From NCBI RefSeq assembly GCF_003323715.1, contig NZ_QOIN01000053.1, positions 61,554 to 125,553 of the forward strand: a stretch of DNA of 64,000 nt. Direction: 5' to 3'. How positions within the stretch are numbered: position 1 is the stretch's first letter; each line of letters opens with the position of its first letter. This document shows positions 23,933-31,599 of the stretch, piece after piece. The position numbers were made by a program, and so were the translations under genes. This stretch comes from Streptomyces diacarni. Its GTDB lineage: Bacteria; Actinomycetota; Actinomycetes; Streptomycetales; Streptomycetaceae. Below the pieces are notes generated by a model. It made no database searches and had not been told where the DNA came from. It saw only the letters and a list, made by a program, of their open reading frames with translations.

Positions 23933-23950
23933 TTGTGAAGGCCCTCACGA
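23933..23950 (+). promoter_or_regulatory. Rex-like operator 2 upstream of ndh
   Basis: TTGTGAA-GGCC-CTCACGA has a perfect left arm and matches 5 of 7 bases of the right arm of the Rex consensus. It lies where the -35 region of the start-proximal ndh promoter (-10 GATACT, 23972-23977) would be. Confidence 0.5.
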
Positions 23951-23971
23951 AGTGACCCCCGGGCTTGGGTG

Positions 23972-23977
23972 GATACT
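23972..23977 (+). promoter_or_regulatory. -10 box for leaderless ndh transcript
   Basis: GATACT (one mismatch from TATACT) ends seven bases before ATG 23985, and no ribosome site is present. Confidence 0.45.
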
Positions 23978-23984
23978 CGATTTC

Positions 23985-25427
23985 ATGAGCACCACGGAGC
24001 GTCCCCGAATCCTCGTAGTGGGTGGCGGGTACGTCGGTCTGTACACCGCGCGCCGCATCCTCAAGAAGATGCGGTACGGCGAGGCGACCGTCACGGTCGT
24101 CGACCCGCGCTCGTACATGACGTACCAGCCCTTCCTCCCAGAAGCTGCTGCCGGCAGCATCTCCCCCCGCCACGTCGTGGTCCCCCTGCGACGCGTGCTC
24201 CCCAAGGCGGAGGTTCTCACCGGCCGCGTCACCTCGGTCGACCAGGACCGCAAGGTCGCCTCGGTCACCCCCTTGGCCGGTGACGCGTACGAGCTGCCCT
24301 TCGACTACCTGGTCATCGCGATGGGTGCCGTCTCGCGCACCTTCCCGGTGCCGGGACTGGCCGAGAACGGCATCGGCATGAAGGGCGTCGAGGAGGCCAT
24401 CGGCCTGCGCAACCACGTCCTCGAGCAGTTCGACAAGGCGGACTCCACGCAGGACGAGGAGGCCCGTCGCAAGGCCCTCACCTTCGTCTTCATCGGCGGC
24501 GGCTTCGCCGGTGCCGAAACCATCGGCGAGGTCGAGGACCTGGCGCGCGACGCCGCCAAGTACTACCCCTCCATCAGCCGTGAGGACATGCGCTTCGTCC
24601 TCGTCGACGCGGCCCCCGGGATCCTGCCCGAGGTCGGCCCGAAGCTCGGCGAGTGGGGCCTGGAGCACCTGAAGAAGCGCGGCGTCGAGGTGTACCTCAG
24701 CACCTCCATGGAGTCCTGCGTCGACGGCCACGTGGTGCTCAAGAACGGCCTGGAGGTCGACTCCAACACCATCGTGTGGACCGCGGGCGTCAAGCCCAAC
24801 CCGGTCCTCTCCCGCTTCGGCCTGCCGCTCGGGCCCAAGGGCCATGTCGACGTCGACGCCAGCATGCAGGTCAAGGGTATGGACTACGCCTGGGCCGCCG
24901 GCGACAACGCGCAGGTGCCCGACCTGACCTCCGACAAGGAGAACGCGTTCTGCCCGCCCAACGCGCAGCACGCGCTGCGGCAGGCCAAGGCGCTGGGCGA
25001 CAACGTCATCTCCGGTATGCGGGGCTTCCCGCAGGGCAAGTACAAGCACGCCAACAAGGGCGCCGTGGCCGGCCTCGGCCTGCACAAGGGCGTCGCGATG
25101 ATCGTCTTCGGCAAGACGAAGATCAAGCTGCGCGGCCGGCTGGCCTGGTACTTCCACCGCGCCTACCACGGCATGGCGGTCCCCACCTGGAACCGCAAGA
25201 TCCGGGTCTTCGCCGACTGGACGCTCGGCATGTTCCTCAAGCGCGAGGTCGTCTCGCTGGGCGCCATGGAGCACCCGCGCGGCGAGTTCTACGAGGCGGC
25301 GGCGCCGGTGACGGCCGCGGCCCTCGCCAAGTCCGAGGCGTCGGCCGACAAGGCGAAGGCGACCGCCGACAGCCGGGCCGACTCGCCGGTCGACGGCAAG
25401 CAGGAGAAGGCGGCGGCCTCCTCCTGA
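23985..25427 (+). CDS. ndh: Type II NADH dehydrogenase (NADH:quinone oxidoreductase)
   Basis: 480 residues. It is a non-proton-pumping flavoprotein that passes electrons from NADH to menaquinone at the inner face of the membrane. The FAD-binding Rossmann motif is ILVVGGGYVGLYTARRI (residues 9-25); the NADH-binding one is FVFIGGGFAGAETIGE (about 167-182). DYLVIAMGAV, WTAGVKPNPVL, YAWAAGDNAQVPD and FCPPNAQHALRQA, plus a C-terminal amphipathic region (AWYFHRAYHGMAVPTWNRKIR), fit the family. The last 40 residues are an Ala/Lys/Ser-rich low-complexity tail. The promoter region has two Rex-like operators, so redox control is likely. Confidence 0.93.
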   Translation: MSTTERPRILVVGGGYVGLYTARRILKKMRYGEATVTVVDPRSYMTYQPFLPEAAAGSISPRHVVVPLRRVLPKAEVLTGRVTSVDQDRKVASVTPLAGDAYELPFDYLVIAMGAVSRTFPVPGLAENGIGMKGVEEAIGLRNHVLEQFDKADSTQDEEARRKALTFVFIGGGFAGAETIGEVEDLARDAAKYYPSISREDMRFVLVDAAPGILPEVGPKLGEWGLEHLKKRGVEVYLSTSMESCVDGHVVLKNGLEVDSNTIVWTAGVKPNPVLSRFGLPLGPKGHVDVDASMQVKGMDYAWAAGDNAQVPDLTSDKENAFCPPNAQHALRQAKALGDNVISGMRGFPQGKYKHANKGAVAGLGLHKGVAMIVFGKTKIKLRGRLAWYFHRAYHGMAVPTWNRKIRVFADWTLGMFLKREVVSLGAMEHPRGEFYEAAAPVTAAALAKSEASADKAKATADSRADSPVDGKQEKAAASS

Positions 25428-25466
25428 CCCTCCGCGGCGGCCCGCCGCCGCACCACCGCGCCTGAG

Positions 25467-25528
25467 AAGGGGCGTGAGCCATCCGTGGGGCTCACGCCCC
25501 TTCGTCGTGCTCACGCCCCTTCGTCGTG
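25467..25528 (+). terminator. ndh terminator with duplicated right arm
   Basis: AAGGGGCGTGAGCC (25467-25480) pairs perfectly over 14 bp with GGCTCACGCCCCTT (25489-25502). The right arm lies in a 19-bp tandem repeat (25491-25509 and 25510-25528), so the left arm could also pair with the second copy. TTCG follows each arm. Confidence 0.75.
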
Positions 25529-25692
25529 TCCGCGCCCCGTCGTCGGCGGCCGCGCGCCCCGGCTGCCTACCCGGACGGCTGTAGAACCCTTACGGCAACG
25601 GCCGGATTTGCGTGCACGGTGGGCATACATCACCCCGCGACAGTGTTACGTGTAGGGGGAATCCACCCCTGCCTGTCACGGAGGTGTGCTCA

Positions 25693-27138
25693 ATGGCCGG
25701 TGCCGCCAACCGGATCGTCGCGCTCGGAGAACGGGTTCTGGGAGCACCGCTCCCGGTCCGGGTACGGGCGTGGGACCACAGCGAAGCGGGCCCACCGGGT
25801 GCCCCCCTGCTGGTGATCCGCAACCGGAGGGGACTGCGCCGCATCCTGTGGCGGCCGGGCGAGCTGGGCCTGGCGCGCGCCTGGGTCGCGGGCGACCTCG
25901 ACGTGGACGGCGACCTGTACGAGGCGCTCGACGTGCTCGCCGGACTGATCTGGGAGAGCGACCCGGACGGCGGCGCCCCCGCGTTCGGCGGCGCCGCCGC
26001 GTCCGGGCCCGGTTGGCTGCGGGGCGCGCTCACCCTCGCCCGTGAACCCGAAGCCCGTGAGGCCGTCGCCGAACTGCTGAAGCTGGCGGGTCCGGGGCTG
26101 CCGCCACCGCCGCCCCCCGAGGAGGCCCGTCGTCGCACGGGCCTGCGGCACACCCTCAGCCGCGACCGCAAGGCCATCAGCCACCACTACGACGTCGGCA
26201 ACGACTTCTACGAGCTGGTGCTGGGCCCGAGCATGGTCTACTCCTGCGCCTACTGGCAGCCGGGCGGCACCCTGGAGCAGGCCCAGCACGACAAGCTGGA
26301 CCTCATCTGCCGCAAGCTCGCCCTGCGGGAGGGGCAGCGGCTGCTGGACGTCGGCGGCGGCTGGGGCTCCCTGGTGCTGCACGCGGCGCGCGAGTACGGC
26401 GTGCACGCCGTCGCCGTCACGCTCTCCCGCGAACAGGCCGCCTACGGGCGCAAGCGGATCGCCGAGGCGGGGCTGACGGACCGGGTGGAGATCCGGGTGC
26501 AGGACTACCGCGAGGTGGCTGAGGAGGAGGCGGCGCGCAGCGCCACGGTGAGGGGTCGTGGTCGGGCTGGGGGTACCTCCCAGCGGCAGCTGGGGGAGGG
26601 CGGGCCCTACGACGCGATCTCGTCGGTCGGTATGGCCGAGCACGTGGGTGCGGCGCGCTACCGGGAGTACGCCGACGACCTGTACGCCCTGCTGGCGCCG
26701 GGAGGCCGGCTGCTCAACCACCAGATCGGGCGGCGGCCGCTGGCCGACGAGGAGGCGTACTCCGTCGACGAGTTCATCGACGCCTACGTCTTCCCCGACG
26801 GGGAACTCGCGCCCGTCGGGCGCACCGTCGGACTGCTGGAGGACGCCGGGTTCGAGGTGCGGGACGTCGAGGCGCTGCGCGAGCACTACGCGCTGACGCT
26901 GCGGGCGTGGGTGCGCAACCTGGAGGCCGACTTCGCCCGGGCGGCCCGCCTCACCTCCCCGGGACGGGCGCGCGTGTGGCGGCTCTACATGGCGGCCTCG
27001 GCGCTGGCCTTCGAACGCAACAGGATCGGCATCAACCAGGTGCTGGCCGTCAGGACGCCGGAGTCCGGCACGTCCGGCCTGCCGCTGCGCACTCGCGCGT
27101 GGCAGGCGGACGCCGACGCGGACAGCGAACGCGCCTGA
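25693..27138 (+). CDS. cfa: Cyclopropane-fatty-acyl-phospholipid synthase
   Basis: 481 residues from ATG 25693 with a GGAGGTG ribosome site. It adds a methylene group from SAM to unsaturated membrane fatty acids. The N-terminal lipid-binding domain (to about residue 140) leads to ISHHYDVGNDFYELVLGPSMVYSCAYW, then SAM motif LLDVGGGWGSLVLHAA, VTLSREQAAYGRKR, DAISSVGMAEHVG with the catalytic region, GGRLLNHQIGRRPL, and ALTLRAWVRNLEADF with WRLYMAASALAFERNRIGINQVL. Between VAEEEAARSATV and YDAISSVG lies an extra segment (about residues 286-304) encoded by a palindromic interspersed repeat, inserted in frame. The protein looks otherwise intact. Confidence 0.92.
   Translation: MAGAANRIVALGERVLGAPLPVRVRAWDHSEAGPPGAPLLVIRNRRGLRRILWRPGELGLARAWVAGDLDVDGDLYEALDVLAGLIWESDPDGGAPAFGGAAASGPGWLRGALTLAREPEAREAVAELLKLAGPGLPPPPPPEEARRRTGLRHTLSRDRKAISHHYDVGNDFYELVLGPSMVYSCAYWQPGGTLEQAQHDKLDLICRKLALREGQRLLDVGGGWGSLVLHAAREYGVHAVAVTLSREQAAYGRKRIAEAGLTDRVEIRVQDYREVAEEEAARSATVRGRGRAGGTSQRQLGEGGPYDAISSVGMAEHVGAARYREYADDLYALLAPGGRLLNHQIGRRPLADEEAYSVDEFIDAYVFPDGELAPVGRTVGLLEDAGFEVRDVEALREHYALTLRAWVRNLEADFARAARLTSPGRARVWRLYMAASALAFERNRIGINQVLAVRTPESGTSGLPLRTRAWQADADADSERA
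26566..26599 (+). repeat. Interspersed palindromic element inside cfa, copy 2
   Basis: A G-rich palindrome (arms CCTCCCAGC and GCTGGGGGAGG around a GGCA loop, preceded by another GCTGGGGG) lies in frame within cfa and encodes residues around GRAGGTSQRQLGEGG. It shares its GCTGGGGGAG core with the intergenic element at 2396-2420. Confidence 0.75.
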
Positions 27139-27168
27139 GGCGGCGCCCCTGCGCCTACCGCACAGCAG

Positions 27169-27203
27169 CTCGCCCCCGCCCTTGGTCAAGGGGCGGGGGC
27201 GAG
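27169..27203. terminator. Bidirectional terminator between cfa and the ABC genes
   Basis: A near-perfect stem of about 15 bp (CTCGCCCCCGCC arm at 27169-27183, AAGGGGCGGGGGCGAG at 27188-27203, one bulged G) with a GGTC loop lies between convergent genes. Confidence 0.7.
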
Positions 27204-27244
27204 GCGGTGTCAGGCGGGGGAGACGGGGCCGAAGGGCCTCCGGC

Positions 27245-29791
27245 TCACTCCGTCTTGATGGCGGCCAGCATGTTGAGCTTGGCCGCCCTGCGAGCGGGCC
27301 ACAGCGCGGCGAGGACACCGACGACGGCGGCGAGGGCGAGGAAGAGGCCCAGCCGGTCCCACGGCAGCACCAGCGTGTAGGTGTCGAGCCCGGATCCGGC
27401 GATCAGCTCGCCGGCGGCCCAGCCGAAGAAGATGCCGAGGCCGATGCCGAGCACCCCGCCGAACAGGGAGATGACCAGCGACTCCAGCCGCACCATCCGC
27501 TTGATGCCGCGCCGGTCGAGCCCGATGGCGCGCAGCATGCCGATCTCCTGACCGCGTTCGAACACCGACATGGCGAGGGTGTTGATCACGCCGAGGACGG
27601 CGACGATGACGGCCATCGCGAGCAGCCCGTACAGCATGTTCAACAGAATATTGATCATCTGTGCGATGCCCTCGGAGATGTCCTTCTTGTCCTCGACGAG
27701 GATCGCCGGGTTGTCGCCGAGCTGCTTGGTGAGGGCTTCCTTGACCTCGTCGTCGGCCCCGTCCTTGGTCTTGGCGAGGATCTGCATGTCGGCGACCTCG
27801 CTCATGTGCGGGGTGACGGCCTTGTTGTCGACGAGGATGCCCTTGATCATCTGGTTGCCCTCGTAGAGCCCGCCGACCGTCAGCCTGCCCTTCCTGCCGT
27901 CCTCGTAGGTGGCGGTGAAGTCGGAGCCGACCTTCCAGCCCTTCTCCTTGGCGGTGGCGTTGTCGACCACGACCTTCGTGCCGCTGGAGAGCCCCGCCCA
28001 GCCGCCCGCGGTGAAGTCGATGTTGGTCAGCTTGCCGATCGAGGAGCCGTCGACGCCGGTGAGGTACTCGGAGTCGTCACCGATGTCGGCGTACGCGTTG
28101 CGCAGCGGGGAGGTCGCGGTGACCTGGTCGGACTGCGCGAGCTTCTTCTCCACCTCGGGTGAGAGCTGGGTGAAGTTGGCCATCGAGATCGTGTAGTCGG
28201 CCTTCAGCGAGTCCGACGCCATCTTGTTGACGGCCTGCTGGACGCCGCTGGCGATGACCGTCAGCCCGGTGATCAGGGTGAGGCCGACCATCAGCGCGGA
28301 GGCCGTGGCCGCCGTGCGGCGCGGGTTGCGGACCGCGTTCTGGCGGGCCAGCTTGCCGCTCACGTTGAAGAGCCGCAGCACCGGTGCGGCCGCCGCGATG
28401 AGCGGGCGGGACAGCAGCGGGGTGAGGATGAAGACGCCGATCACCAGGAGCACGGCGCCCAGGCCCATGGGGGCCTTGGCGTCTTCCACGTCCCCCACGG
28501 TCGTCGCCATCAGCACCAGCGCGGCACCGGCCGCGGAGAACAGGGCGCCGATGGTGTTGCGGAGGATGAGGGAGCGCGTGGTGGCGGGGGCGTGGAGTGC
28601 GCCCATGGCCGCGACCGGCGGGATCTTGGCGGCGCGCCGCGCCGGCAGCCAGGCCGCCAGGAGGGTGACGAGGACGCCCACGATCAGCGAGACGACGACG
28701 GTGTTCGGCTCGATGACCAGCGGCCCGTCGGGCATGCCGCCCATGGTGCCGACCAGCGCGCGCAGCCCGGCGGCGATGCCGACCCCGGCGGCCATGCCGG
28801 CCAGTCCCGCGACGGCCCCGACGACCAGCGCCTCGATCAGCACCGAACGGGTGACCTGACGGCGGCTGGCACCGACCGCGCGCAGCAGCGCCAGCTCCTT
28901 GGTGCGCTGGGCGACGAGCATCGTGAAGGTGTTGGCGATGATGAAGATGCCCACGAACAGTGCGATCCCGGCGAACGCCAGCAGGCTCGTCTTCATGCCG
29001 GACATGCTGTTCTCGATGGCCTTGGACTCGTCGTCGGCGAGCTTCTGGCCGGTGACGGCCTCGGTGTCGGCGGGCAGTACCTTCTCGGCCTGCTCCTTGA
29101 GCGCGGTCTGGGAGACGCCGGGGTCGGCCTTGAGCGCGATCTCGGTGTACTCGCCGGGCTCGGCGAACAGCTTCTGGGCCGTGGCGTTGTCGTAGAGGAC
29201 CAGCGTGCCGCCCGCGGCGACGTTCCCGTCGTCGGTGGTGAAGATGCCGGTGACCTTCTCCTCGCGCACCGGGCCGTTGACCGACGTGCGCACGGTGTCA
29301 CCGACCTGGTAGCCGGTGCGCTCGGCCGTCTTGGCGTCCAGCGCGATCTGGCCCTCGGCGCGGGGTGCCTGGCCTTCCTTCATCGGGTAGCGCGCGTCGG
29401 TGCCCTTCCCGTCCCGGCCCGCGTAGTAGTTGGCGCCCTGGGTGGAGAAGCCGTCACCGACGAGCTTGCCGTCCTTGTCGGACAGCGCCGCGAAACCGGA
29501 GACCACGCCGGTCGCCGAGGCGGCTCCCGGCAGGTTCGCGGCCTTGTCGAGAGTGCGCTGGCTCAACGGCGAGACGGTCTCGCGGCCCTGGGGAGCGTCG
29601 CTGCCGTCCTGGCTTATGGAGACGTCGACGTTCGCGTAGCCCTTCTCGGAGCTCTTCTGGAACGCGTCGGAGATCGTGGAGGTGAAGACCAGGGTGCCGG
29701 AGACGAAGGCGACGCCGAGCAGCACGGCGAGCATGGTCATCAGCAGCCGGGCCTTGTGCGCGAAGACGTTGCGCAAGGCTGTTCGGAGCAT
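27245..29791 (-). CDS. MacB/FtsX-type ABC transporter permease
   Basis: 848 residues. The N-terminal helix (LLMTMLAVLLGVAFVSGTLVF) anchors a large extracellular MacB-like domain (about residues 40-250). Two FtsX modules follow: FAGIALFVGIFIIANTFTMLVAQRTKELALLRAVGAS near residue 270, and MLYGLLAMAVIVAVLGVINTLAMSVFERGQEIGMLRAIGLDRR near residue 730. Each has the ExxxLRAxG cytoplasmic helix that contacts the ATPase. Such exporters move peptides, lipids or antibiotics, or act as mechanotransmitters; the substrate here is unknown. It forms an operon with the upstream ATPase gene. Confidence 0.93.
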   Translation of the reverse strand: MLRTALRNVFAHKARLLMTMLAVLLGVAFVSGTLVFTSTISDAFQKSSEKGYANVDVSISQDGSDAPQGRETVSPLSQRTLDKAANLPGAASATGVVSGFAALSDKDGKLVGDGFSTQGANYYAGRDGKGTDARYPMKEGQAPRAEGQIALDAKTAERTGYQVGDTVRTSVNGPVREEKVTGIFTTDDGNVAAGGTLVLYDNATAQKLFAEPGEYTEIALKADPGVSQTALKEQAEKVLPADTEAVTGQKLADDESKAIENSMSGMKTSLLAFAGIALFVGIFIIANTFTMLVAQRTKELALLRAVGASRRQVTRSVLIEALVVGAVAGLAGMAAGVGIAAGLRALVGTMGGMPDGPLVIEPNTVVVSLIVGVLVTLLAAWLPARRAAKIPPVAAMGALHAPATTRSLILRNTIGALFSAAGAALVLMATTVGDVEDAKAPMGLGAVLLVIGVFILTPLLSRPLIAAAAPVLRLFNVSGKLARQNAVRNPRRTAATASALMVGLTLITGLTVIASGVQQAVNKMASDSLKADYTISMANFTQLSPEVEKKLAQSDQVTATSPLRNAYADIGDDSEYLTGVDGSSIGKLTNIDFTAGGWAGLSSGTKVVVDNATAKEKGWKVGSDFTATYEDGRKGRLTVGGLYEGNQMIKGILVDNKAVTPHMSEVADMQILAKTKDGADDEVKEALTKQLGDNPAILVEDKKDISEGIAQMINILLNMLYGLLAMAVIVAVLGVINTLAMSVFERGQEIGMLRAIGLDRRGIKRMVRLESLVISLFGGVLGIGLGIFFGWAAGELIAGSGLDTYTLVLPWDRLGLFLALAAVVGVLAALWPARRAAKLNMLAAIKTE

Positions 29792-29866
29792 GAGGAAGTC
29801 CTCGGGGGTCCTTCTGGGATGTGGCCGACGTCGGTCGGCCGGTCGGCTCGGGTGTCGGGGGGAGGC

Positions 29867-30682
29867 TCAGCTCCTGCGCGCCTTGGCGTCGAAGGACTTC
29901 ATCCGCTCCAGCACGCTGTCGGCCGTCGGTCCTGCCATGTCGTCGACGATGCGGCCGTCGGCGAGGAAGACCACGCGGTCCGCGTAGGCGGCCGCCACCG
30001 GGTCGTGGGTGACCATGACGACGGTCTGGCCCAGCTCGCGTACGGAGTTGCGGAGGAAGCCGAGCACCTCGGCGCCCGCCCGCGAGTCCAGGTTGCCGGT
30101 CGGCTCGTCACCGAAGATGATCTCCGGCTGGGAGGCGAGGGCGCGGGCCACCGCGACGCGCTGCTGCTGACCGCCGGAGAGCTGGTTGGGGCGGTGCTTG
30201 AGCCGGTCGGCGAGGCCGACCGTCTCGATGACGCGGTCCAGCCAGGCCCTGTCGGGCTTGCGGCCCGCGATGTCCATCGGCAGCGTGATGTTCTCCAGCG
30301 CGCTGAGCGTGGGCAGCAGGTTGAACGCCTGGAAGATGAAGCCCACGCGGTCGCGGCGCAACTGGGTCAGCTTCTTGTCCTTCAGACCGGTCAGTTCCGT
30401 CTCACCGATGCGGGCGCTGCCGCTGGAGATGGCGTCGAGACCCGCCATGCAGTGCATCAGCGTGGACTTGCCGGAGCCCGAGGGGCCCATGATCGCGGTG
30501 AACTCGGCCCGCCGGAACTCCACCGTTATCCGGTCGAGGGCGACCACCTGGGTCTCGCCCTGGCCGTAGACCTTGGACAGTTCTGTGGCCTGCGCCGCGG
30601 CGACGCCGGTGCTGGTGTGGGCTGCGGGGGCTCCGGGGTGCGGGCCACCCGCGAAGTGGTGCGGACGGGTGCTGGTCGTCAC
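29867..30682 (-). CDS. ABC transporter ATP-binding protein (MacB/LolD type)
   Basis: 271 residues from GTG 30682, which has an AGGAG site. Walker A is MGPSGSGKSTLMHCMAGL, the Q-loop is FIFQAFNLLPTLSALENI, the signature is LSGGQQQRVAVARALA, Walker B is IIFGDEPTGNLDS, and the switch His is in VMVTHD. This is the typical LolD/MacB subfamily that pairs with FtsX-type permeases. ATG 30745 (MEVIRKFPTGF) is an alternative start with a GGAGGAAGGGCGG sequence upstream; it would add a 21-residue extension. The gap to the permease gene is 75 bases. Confidence 0.93.
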   Translation of the reverse strand: MTTSTRPHHFAGGPHPGAPAAHTSTGVAAAQATELSKVYGQGETQVVALDRITVEFRRAEFTAIMGPSGSGKSTLMHCMAGLDAISSGSARIGETELTGLKDKKLTQLRRDRVGFIFQAFNLLPTLSALENITLPMDIAGRKPDRAWLDRVIETVGLADRLKHRPNQLSGGQQQRVAVARALASQPEIIFGDEPTGNLDSRAGAEVLGFLRNSVRELGQTVVMVTHDPVAAAYADRVVFLADGRIVDDMAGPTADSVLERMKSFDAKARRS

Positions 30683-31169
30683 GGCGGGGCTCCTGTCGGG
30701 TCGTCGGTGGAGGAAGCCGGTTGGGAACTTCCGAATGACCTCCATCGTTCCGCCCTTCCTCCTCTCCCGGATCCGCCCCGGCTCTTGTTTGCGGGGGAGT
30801 CTTCGGAGGTAGCCCGCCCCACCTTCGTCCTCCTTGGGTATGAGGACCGACCCTGAGACGGCGGGAACGGGGGCCGATGCCACCCGACTGAGCTGGGCAG
30901 AGACCCCTGGCATATGCCAGCGGGAGGTGTGTGGCCCGGAAGTGCGTGACCGAACGGCGACTTTCCGTCATTTCTGTAGAGGTGAATGTAGGAAGAAGAC
31001 CGCCGCGAAGTGGCCGATGTGGTACTGATGCACCGTCAGTTGCCAATAAAATAAGACAACATCGGTCTGTCGATCCGCTGTTCGGGGGATGACCCTGGAT
31101 AGGCTCGTCCCGCGTCCTGGGGTGGGCCGTGTGCGCCCGGCGGTGCACGGAGCGGTCCCGGAGACCGGT
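30683..31169. other. 487-bp region between the ABC operon and bldA
   Basis: No convincing gene. The region is divergent: leftward it must hold the ABC operon promoter, rightward the bldA promoter. The stretch 30950-31080 is markedly AT-richer than the surroundings (CCAATAAAATAAGACAAC near 31042). Confidence 0.55.
31100..31105 (+). promoter_or_regulatory. bldA: Candidate -10 box for bldA
   Basis: TAGGCT lies 64 bases before the mature tRNA 5' end, in a position suited to a precursor with a leader of about 58 bases. No clear -35 box is visible, so this is a tentative call. Confidence 0.35.
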
Positions 31170-31255
31170 GCCCGGATGGTGGAATGCAGACACGACGAGC
31201 TTAAACCTCGTTGGCCCTCAGGGCCGTGCCGGTTCAAGTCCGGCTCCGGGCACCA
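31170..31255 (+). tRNA. bldA: tRNA-Leu (anticodon TAA), bldA
   Basis: The cloverleaf is complete. The acceptor stem is GCCCGGA (31170-31176) with TCCGGGC (31245-31251). The anticodon stem is ACGAG/CTCGT around CTTAAAC, with the TAA anticodon at 31202-31204. The long class II variable arm is GGCCC-TCA-GGGCC, the T arm is GCCGG-TTCAAGT-CCGGC, the discriminator is A, and the CCA is genomically encoded. It decodes the UUA codon, which in Streptomyces is confined to a small set of mostly developmental, regulatory and antibiotic genes. It is the only tRNA I see in the window. Confidence 0.96.
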
Positions 31256-31599
31256 ACACCCCTGGTGGCCCTGACCTGCTGAAAACCACCTGTAAGGGCG
31301 CCCCGTGATGGCGCTGCGGGGGCACGGTGGGGGCACCCCGACGTATCAGCCGGGCGGAACGAACGCCGTGCGCACCTCCGTGCCCGCCCGCGTGTGGCTC
31401 TGGGAGGCCGGGCTCGACGGTGGACGCGGCCGACGGTACAAAAGTCGCCGGCGCACTGTCCGGCTCCGCCCAGCCGCCGACGTGTCCAGGCAGCCTGGGT
31501 GTGTGACGTGTGTCGTCCTGGTGACGCAGCAGCGGAGCCGCTTTAGGGGTGAGTGGGTGCGCGGGATTTGCCACCACACCTACTGAACTCGCGAAAAGA
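31256..31599. other. 344-bp region downstream of bldA
   Basis: No supported gene. A leftward frame here reads antisense through the tRNA (ending VLVPGAGLEPARP) and is an artefact. The segment is mixed in composition, with an AT-richer right end. I see no integrase remnant and no clear repeat of the tRNA 3' end. Confidence 0.5.

Larger units (their letters stand above)
23521..23984. other. 464-bp regulatory region upstream of ndh
   Basis: No gene is supported. The region includes an unusually AT-rich patch (23641-23700), two Rex-like operators and a -10 box next to the ndh start. Several short open frames here show no family resemblance. Confidence 0.6.

Noticed and set aside
23572..23955. 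Small gene between ppx and ndh
   Set aside because: The frame runs through the Rex-like operators, has poor codon bias and no ribosome site or family resemblance.
27182..30856. Long plus-strand open frames opposite the ABC exporter genes
   Set aside because: They are shadows of the permease and ATPase genes, which carry the FtsX and Walker motifs.
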